Assembly: GCF_030052815.1 (NCBI RefSeq)
Contig: NC_079504.1
Coordinates: 84,818,249-84,882,248, forward strand
Direction: 5' to 3'
Length of the DNA stretch: 64,000 nucleotides
DNA from: Hevea brasiliensis
Lineage: Eukaryota > Streptophyta > Magnoliopsida > Malpighiales > Euphorbiaceae
A model generated the notes under the pieces. The model was not told the origin of the DNA. It did not search any database and saw nothing but the letters and a program-made list of their open reading frames with translations. A program made the translations under genes and the position numbers. Shown piece by piece: positions 57,164-64,000 of this stretch (positions are counted from its first letter, which is position 1; the number at the start of each line of letters is the position of its first letter).

Positions 57164-59262
57164 TGAAGGAACGGAAGCGTGAAAAACACAAGATTATACC
57201 ATTGAATTCAAAAATTTTCACCTAGGGTCACATGCACCATGCAAGATTTATTTTTATCTATTTGATTTCAATGATAAACAACATATTAAAACTCTTTTAA
57301 TATGTTTTTGGATCTGTATTTGCTATTTAAGATTTTAAAATTAATCAGATTAATTTTAGAACCCTAGATTAAATCAAGAACGATTACACTAACCTCTTGA
57401 TGTGCTGCAGCGGTTCTGCGCCTTTGAGATTCGTCTTCAGGACACCAGATGTTGTCCCTCTAGCTTGTCCACACCAAGAACACCTATGGCAGCCCTTGAA
57501 CAGCTTCTAAAGCCTTTTCTATTAATTAAAAATTCAAGTACTGCCTTTTAAGAGATTAGAGATGTAAACAGGACACTAGAAACAATTTCTAGTGTTCTTA
57601 ATTCAAGAGATTGATGGCTAATCTCTTTGAATTGATGAGAGATGAAGAGAAATAGCTGGAGAGGCTCAAAGTGGCGTGACAATTGAGAGGAGAGGCTGCT
57701 GGTTATGTTTTCTTTTCATAACCACACTTAAATAGCTAGGTTAACACATTAAACCCTAGCCACATGTCACCTTTTGATTAGCTCTAGGTTTAAGTGACCC
57801 AATCACATTGCGCCAAGTGTCAAACCTATATTTAATCTTGATTTTAATCATCTTACATGATTAAAAAAATATTTGGCAAGCTTATGTGTTATGCCATGTG
57901 TCACCATCTCATGGTGCCACGTGTCACACTGTGAAATGACCAAAATGCCCCTGTGTCTTAATTTTGAGTTCTTAACCCAAAATAATTATTTTCTTCTTCT
58001 AATTAATTTATATCAAATATAAATTAATTAATTAATCTCTATTAATTAATTTTCATCAATTAAATTCATATTTAAACACTTTAAATATAAATTTAATTTA
58101 TACTACACATCCAATAATCTAGATTTGGTTTCAAGTCATGCTAGGACTTTGCAATTTAATTGCAAACCAAATCTATTTAATTAATCAATTAAACTCTTTA
58201 ATTAATTAATTAAATCATATTTAAATAGGTGATAACTTGTGTATGTGTGTGACTTACTAGGCTCATCACTAATTGGCAATGAGACATGATATCAACTCTT
58301 AATATCATCATAACTCTTTCTTACCATAAATGATTTCTCTAAATCATTTTATGAACCTCATAGACCATGGTTAACACCTAGCATAGCATGCCATGGCGAC
58401 CCAATTAGTAATAAGGTTTACCTTAAATGAACCTATAATCATATGTTACCATGCACTAGAATCTCTCTGCTACAAAAATCCCAACTCAAGCCGAGTCATG
58501 GTTTATGTCAAACTCCATTTGCTATGAATATTATGTTCTCTTTTAATTCCAGTTCTTGATTAAAAGATTTTTCTCATCGTAAACTCTTTCTCAATAAATC
58601 TATCTGTCTCCGGCCAGAACTTGAAACATCAAGAACAATTAAATGAACATAGGATTTTATCTCTATTTACTTAGAGGAACAGATTCCTTCTTGATCAACA
58701 CCTACCTCCATATATAACTAGCAGAGCCAACACATGCCCATATACCTATACATAGTACAAGTATGAAAGCAGATCAAACTCAAACTACCTATATAAAAGA
58801 TAACTGTATATCTCAGTCTAAAGATTATATGCACTGATATGATTTATGACAAAACATTGACAAGAGTAAACTCCATGTGCTTGTCATAAGTGTCACCGGT
58901 TCGCCTACTAATCATTTATAAGTGCCAATCATGTTTGTTAAAATGCATGAGGAAAACCATTCAATCCTATTTATATATCATATAAATAACTTGTCAACAA
59001 ACTTGAATACAATCTTTCCGATAAGTCATGTCCTTATTATGAAGTATCCTCGATTGTGAACCTATTTATGATACTTTGTGCTAGAAATATTGTCACTCAT
59101 ATTCTTAACAACTTAAGAATAATATTTCTAACAAAATATCAATGGACCTTTTCTATTACACATAAATATATTATGTAAACGGAAAAGTGGAAATGCCTTT
59201 TATTATTAAAATTATGTACAAGATACATACTAAATGATATGCTCTAGGGCATACTACTAATG
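57164..59262 (-). repeat. Copia Y 5' LTR
   Basis: It is colinear with 49351-51446, with scattered substitutions and single-base indels. The 18-nt motif is at 57934-57951 (minus, GGGGCATTTTGGTCATTT, offset 1311). The terminal CA of the other LTR (plus-strand ...CTAACA) is TG here (59261-59262). Confidence 0.92.
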
Positions 59263-60054
59263 TAACTTCAAAGACAAGATTCCACCCATGCATGCATGGC
59301 CACCGAGAGGGTTATTCAAATACTGGAGGATATGCTACGAGCTTGTGTGATTGAATCTGAAGGTAGTTGGGATACACACTTGCCTTTGATTGAGTTTGCT
59401 TATAACAACAGCTACCAATCAAGCATTGGGATGCCTCCATATGAAGCTTTGTATGGCAGAAAGTGCATAACTCCCTTATGTTGGGATGAAGTAGGTGAAA
59501 GGAAGATGATTGGGCCAGAAATTGTTCAGCAAACAGAGGAAAAGATCAAATTGATTAGAGATAGACTCAAGGCTGCATCAGACCATCAGAAGTCCTATGT
59601 TGATTTGAAAAGAAGAGATATTGAATATGCAGTGGGTGATAAGGTATTCTTCAAAGTTTCTCCTTGGAAGAGGATTATGAGATTTAGCAGAAAGGGGAAA
59701 CTGAGTCCTCATTTCATCGGACCATATGATGTTCTGGAAAGAGTGGGTCCTTTGGCATATCGGTTGGCATTACTTCCAGAGTTAGCAAGGATACACAGTG
59801 TCTTCCATGTGTCCATGTTAAGGAGGTACAGATCTGACCCATCTCATGTACTATCAGTTGAAGAGATTGAGGTAAATCCAGACCTCTCATATGAGGAAGA
59901 ACCCATAAAGATTCTGGCATATGAGGTGAAGCAGCTGAGGAACAAACAGATACACATGGTTAAAGTGTTGTGGAACCATCATTCAGGCCAAGAAGCTACT
60001 TGGGAACGTGAAGAGGATATGAGGAGACAGCACCCACAGCTGTTCAGAGACTAA
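59263..60054 (+). pseudogene. pol: B integrase second half and chromodomain
   Basis: After the copia target site a degraded stretch still shows the FHP motif. The open frame then runs from ERVIQILEDMLRACVIE, without an intron, through EGSWDTHLPLIEFAYNN, FIGPYDVLERVGPLAY and FHVSMLRRYRSDPSH. It ends in the chromodomain (EEPIKILAYEVKQLRNK, VKVLWNHH, QEATWEREEDMRRQ) at a natural TAA (60052-60054). It is intact over its 250 codons but separated from the first half by 9.9 kb. Confidence 0.93.
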
Positions 60055-60064
60055 TGCCAGGTAA

Positions 60065-60105
60065 AAATTTCGAGATGAAATTTATTTTAGGGGGGGGGGG
60101 AGAAT
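60065..60105 (+). promoter_or_regulatory. B palindrome and polypurine tract with a G-run
   Basis: AAATTTCG-AGA-TGAAATTT (60065-60083) is followed by TTTTA and a run of 11 G (60090-60100), then AGAAT before the LTR. Related elements have only about six G here. Confidence 0.8.
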
Positions 60106-63100
60106 TGTACTACCCTAAGTTCTGAGTGCGCTCTCACTGCTCCGGTGGCTGTTATCCTGGACCTAGGATGCCTAGAACTACACTTCGTTATGAGTGAGGA
60201 GACATAAAATAATGAAATACAAGAAAAGAAAATATAAGAAAAACAAAGGAAAAATAATAGCAAAGAAATGTAACCAAGTTAAGCGAGCCGAGAACCCTAG
60301 CAATGGTGATCAAGATCGGAAGTCACTACAGAGACCGTTGACTAGCTCCTGGATCATGGAACCCTGGAAAATATTTTTAGGACTTAAAGAGACATCAATT
60401 GAAGTATAAATATCATTAGAAATATCAAAGAAAAATTAAAGTATTAGTACAAGGAAAAGTGAGAAATCGAAAAACAGACAAAACCCGGTGTTACCGAAAA
60501 ATCGGGAATGTAACCCGAACAGGGGCATTATGGTCATTTGACATCCTGAATTATCTTTTGACCTAAATTTCCATTAAAAATAAATAATATTACACTTATA
60601 AAATAAAATGAAAAATTAGTTTACTGGTACCTAATGCAAATAGCCAAAAGTGGAGTGAAAATTGTGTAAATAACACATTTAACATATTATATGATTTAAA
60701 TTTAGTAAGTGGACCACTAAGAATTATAAAATAGATTAAGTGGGCAGATTGCTCCACTAAAGCATCATCTTCAACCTTTGAAGACCATCCATGCCGAATT
60801 GAGAAGATTGAGAAACCTCCATTGCCGTTTCACTTAAAGCTTCCTCCACTCCTTCATTTCACCTCCAATCACTTAGGTTTCTTCATTAAGTTTTATCCCC
60901 ACATCACAAGGAAGAGTTTGATACTAAAATCAAGAAGTTTAATCAAGGTTTAACAAGTCCCAACCAAAGGTAAGTTTGTATTTTTGAATATTGCTTTGTT
61001 AAAGTTTGTATACATGTTATGGGTGTTTGCTTTGTGAAGGAAATTTTAAGTTTTGAGGAGTTCTTGATATATCAATTTTTGGACAGCCATGGAGTTGTAT
61101 GGTTAATGAAATATTCTTACATATGTTTGATGAGAATTCATGTTGAATAGGGTGAATTGATGTCCTAGTAAGTTATTTCCATATGTAATGGTGATTATGC
61201 ATTTGAAATTGAAGTTGAAGAAAGTATGTGAAATTTTGGCATTGTGGAACAATTCGGCAGCCTTGGGACTCTTTGATAAATGTATGAATTCATGAAGATA
61301 TTGGCAGAATTATGACATTGAGGATTGATGGATAGGTATATAAATTAGTGGTGGAAATTGTTTGAAATGATGAGTAGTGCTATGTGTATTTGTGGTTGTA
61401 ATTGGACTTTATGAATTAGAGTTTTATTTGGTGTATTGAGGATGTTTGTATTCTGGCCAAAATGATTTTTATGTGAAGTGGTAAATGGTTTTGGTAATGT
61501 ACCAAAACAGAATGGGTAAGAGAGATGGACTTAGAGTAAGGTAAATGTGTAATTGATACATGTTTATGCAATGTAATTAAGGGCAGTGTACATTTTAACC
61601 TATAACTTTAAATGTGTAACTCCAATTGGTATGAGACCAATTGGAGGTGAAACTAGGCACAAAATGTGCCAACTTTCATTAAGAAAGCATACCAAAATTC
61701 TGCTTGCAAGGTAGCATGAAAAAATAACCAATTCGGATTAAGTGCAAGTGAAACCTGAAAACTGACCATTTGGGCAGCAGTTAGTGTTTAGGCCATAACT
61801 CACACAAAACAGGTCCAATTGACCTGAAATTTTAACCATGAATAGTTAAGACCCATACCTACAGGTCTTATGAAGACACAAAAGCCCAGAAATGACCATA
61901 AGCAAGTCAAACAGCTTGCACAAGTTCGGGTCCAAAAACTGGCCGAACCAAAGTTGACCAAATTTGACCTAAAATGACCTAATTTGATGCCATTTGACCA
62001 GCAATAGTAAAATGACCATAACTTGGTCTACATAACTCGGATTGACCTGAAATTTTGCCCCGCGTGCAATAAGACATAGATCTACAAGTTTGTAGTTTTG
62101 ACCAAAACTCGAAAATCGAGGGAACTAGGTCGTCCGGCTAGGTCAAACTAGTATCCCGGAATCCAGCAAGTTGCAATAAAATGCACTAAACAAGGAAATG
62201 AAATTGGTAACGAGTACCAACCCTAAAACACTATCGAATGTGACATATTAGTGACACTAAAACCTAATTTACCTAGAACGCATCGAGGGTCAGTATATTA
62301 GGTGATTAAGCAAATAATAGCTTTCAATGAATTACTTATCGAACATTATCGTTAGAGACAATTTAATTTAGTACTGAAACACTTCAAATTGTGTTTCTCA
62401 GTTAGTAAAGACTCAGAGAAAGGGAAGGAAACACTGAGCCCATACCAGGAGACAGTCATCAGAGGTTTGTGCACAATAACTATTTCATTTGAATTTTTCA
62501 ATTGAAATGAATTATGACTATTTGTACATTATTGTTTTAAATTGTGGAAATGTGTTTGAATGGATATTTATTGCTTGAAAAGCATTGTAAATGATCTGAA
62601 AACTGTGAGAAATTATTTGAATGATATTGATGGATACTTACTGATTGAAAAGTATTGGAAATGGTTTGAAACCACAGCTATCATGTATATTGATTGTATT
62701 CCTCGCTAGCTTGTCTAGTGGGACGAATTGAATTCCCTCTCTGGCTGAAGTGTTGAGGTGTGTGCCTGTTGAGGACGAATTGGATGAGTATTCATATTTT
62801 TGCTAGCTAGCTATGTTATTCCTCATTAGTCATTGACTTTTGGGACGAATTGAATACCTCATTAGCCATCGGCTTTTGGGACGAATTGAACTTTGGAACA
62901 TGATTAAGCTGTGTGTGATTTATTGATTTGTATTGTGAGATTGTGAAATGAATTTAAACTCTTATTGACATATACTGTCTTTTGAATTCAACCATGATCT
63001 GACTTATTGAAATTATTGTGATATTGAGAAATGGAGTTTAAATTCTTGTTGATAATTACTGTCTTGAAATTAACTATGGTTTTAAGTATCCACTATTTAT

Positions 63101-64000
63101 ATGATTTATGAATTGTGATTTAAATTGTATTTGGTTAATGTTGTGCACCACTGAGACATTGTCTCAGCGATAGCTTTTTATTGCTGTCGCAGGTACACAG
63201 ACAGACATGGCAGCAGACTAGGCTGCTAGTACCTCCAGCTAGAGATTACCGGGTATAATGAGTATACCAACATTTTGCATTTTGTACTGCAATGTATGAC
63301 CACTGTATGTACATATTGTTTTTGGTTTTGAGCAGTTGTAAATTCAAATTGTACCTTGAAGTTGTAAAATAAATATGAGTTATAAACAAGGAAATGAAAT
63401 TGGTAACGAGTACCAACCCTAAAACACTATTGAATGTGACATATTAGTGACACTAAAACCTAATTTACCTAGAACGCATCGAGGGTCAGTATATTAGGTG
63501 ATTAAGCAAATAATAGCTTTCAATGAATTACTTATCGAACATTATCGTTAGAGACAATTTAATTTAGTATTGAAACACTTCAAATTGTGTTTCTCAGTTA
63601 GTAAAGACTCAGAGAAAGGGAAGGAAACACTGAGCCCATACCAGGAGACAGTCATCAGAGGTTTGTGCACAATAACTATTTCATTTGAATTTTTCAATTG
63701 AAATGAATTATGACTATTTGTACATTATTGTTTTAAATTGTGGAAATGTGTTTGAATGGATATTTATTGCTTGAAAAGCATTGTAAATGATCTGAAAACT
63801 GTGAGAAATTATTTGAATGATATTGATGGATACTTACTGATTGAAAAGTATTGGAAATGGTTTGAAACCACAGCTATCATGTATATTGATTGTATTCCTC
63901 GCTAGCTTGTCTAGTGGGACGAATTAAATTCCCTCTCCGGCTGAAGTGTTGAGGTGTGTGCCTGTTGAGGACGAATTGGATGAGTATTCATATTTTTGCT
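60106..64000 (+). repeat. B 3' LTR, leaving the window
   Basis: It begins TGTACTACCCTAAGTTC, a mutated form of the 5' LTR start. It is colinear with 41660-45331 up to ~63382, then repeats itself. The 18-nt motif is at 60522-60539 (offset 416) and the double hairpin at 63152-63190. The ORF at 60194-60409 is a chance reading of the LTR. Confidence 0.92.
62187..64000 (+). repeat. 1196-bp tandem duplication inside the B 3' LTR
   Basis: Sequence from 63383 repeats that from 62187 with a constant offset of 1196 and no gap to the window end (618 bp compared, four substitutions by eye). The junction shares TAAACAAGG-type sequence. The 5' LTR of B has no such duplication. Confidence 0.92.

Larger units (their letters stand above)
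49351..59262 (-). mobile_element. Copia Y: full-length Ty1/copia element inserted in the B integrase
   Basis: The LTRs are 2096 bp (49351-51446) and 2099 bp (57164-59262), close to identical. On the minus strand the order is 5' LTR, primer site, 1.77-kb leader, gag, protease, integrase, RT, RNase H, polypurine tract, 3' LTR. Integrase before RT is the copia order. The flanks GAACT (49346-49350) and TAACT (59263-59267) are a target duplication with one change. RT wording (LGEATYSLGISIYRDR, then GSLMYAMLCTRR) suggests an Angela/Tork-like lineage. All coding is broken. Confidence 0.93.
41660..64000 (+). mobile_element. Element B: clade-B Ty3/gypsy chromovirus inserted in copia X, split by copia Y
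   Basis: It has a 5' LTR (41660-45331), primer site, gag, protease, RT-RNase H, integrase (cut at 49350, resumed at 59263), chromodomain, polypurine tract, and a 3' LTR from 60106 that leaves the window. AGAAA at 41655-41659 is the candidate left target duplication. The integrase has no intron. It is the best full-length reference here for the LTR and gag of C2. Confidence 0.93.

Noticed and set aside
60194..60409. Lysine-rich 71-codon ORF
   Set aside because: It is the AAGAAAA-rich part of the B 3' LTR; the 5' LTR twin does not keep the frame.
1..64000. Host genes, tRNA, rRNA or snRNA genes
   Set aside because: No conserved host protein domains or RNA gene boxes were recognised; all long ORFs are retroelement proteins or chance readings.

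Overview
The window is plant nuclear DNA, AT-rich, and I could assign every part of it to LTR retrotransposons; I see no host gene, tRNA, rRNA or CRISPR array. Two superfamilies are present. The first is Ty3/gypsy chromoviruses of the Tekay/Del type: gag with two zinc motifs, PR-RT-RNaseH-integrase, a C-terminal chromodomain, LTRs of 3-4 kb beginning TGTAACA, and a primer site matching initiator-Met tRNA. The second is one Ty1/copia family with 2.1 kb LTRs, probably Angela/Tork-like. The sequence style suggests a eudicot with a large intergenic repeat space; I cannot name the species.

The layout is a Russian doll. A1 (+, 1-5235, 3' half only) was hit near the end of its 3' LTR by C1 (-, from 5236). 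C1 was hit twice inside its integrase/chromodomain region: by C2 (-, 9046-19505, target duplication GTTTC) and by A3 (-, from 19928). A3 was hit in its 3' LTR by A2 (+, 21164-32095, target duplication GCCAA) and in its 5' LTR by copia X (-, from 41241). Copia X was hit by B (+, from 41660). B was hit in its integrase by copia Y (-, 49351-59262, target duplication GAACT/TAACT). The deepest path is A1 > C1 > A3 > copia X > B > copia Y. B, copia X, A3, C1 and A1 all remain open at the right edge, so their missing halves should lie beyond position 64000 in reverse order.

Two chromovirus clades can be told apart. Clade A (A1, A2, A3) has a 75-80 nt GT-AG spliceosome-type intron inside the integrase; clade B (B, C1) reads through the same codons without it. 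C2 carries clade-B LTRs and a gag relic but no pol: about 1 kb of unrecognised sequence stands in its place, so it looks like a gag-only element moved in trans. All coding regions are broken by stops or frameshifts, although several elements have nearly identical LTR pairs.

The non-coding structure is the most interesting part. A pair of adjacent hairpins lies about 600 nt before the 3' end of each chromovirus LTR, with stem changes that mostly keep pairing. An 18-nt motif occurs in sense orientation in all eleven LTRs long enough to contain it, including the copia LTRs. A paired repeat sits about 223 nt apart in several LTRs. A palindrome lies just before every polypurine tract. Two minisatellites were also found: 47 bp in the C2 LTRs and 35 bp in the copia Y leader.
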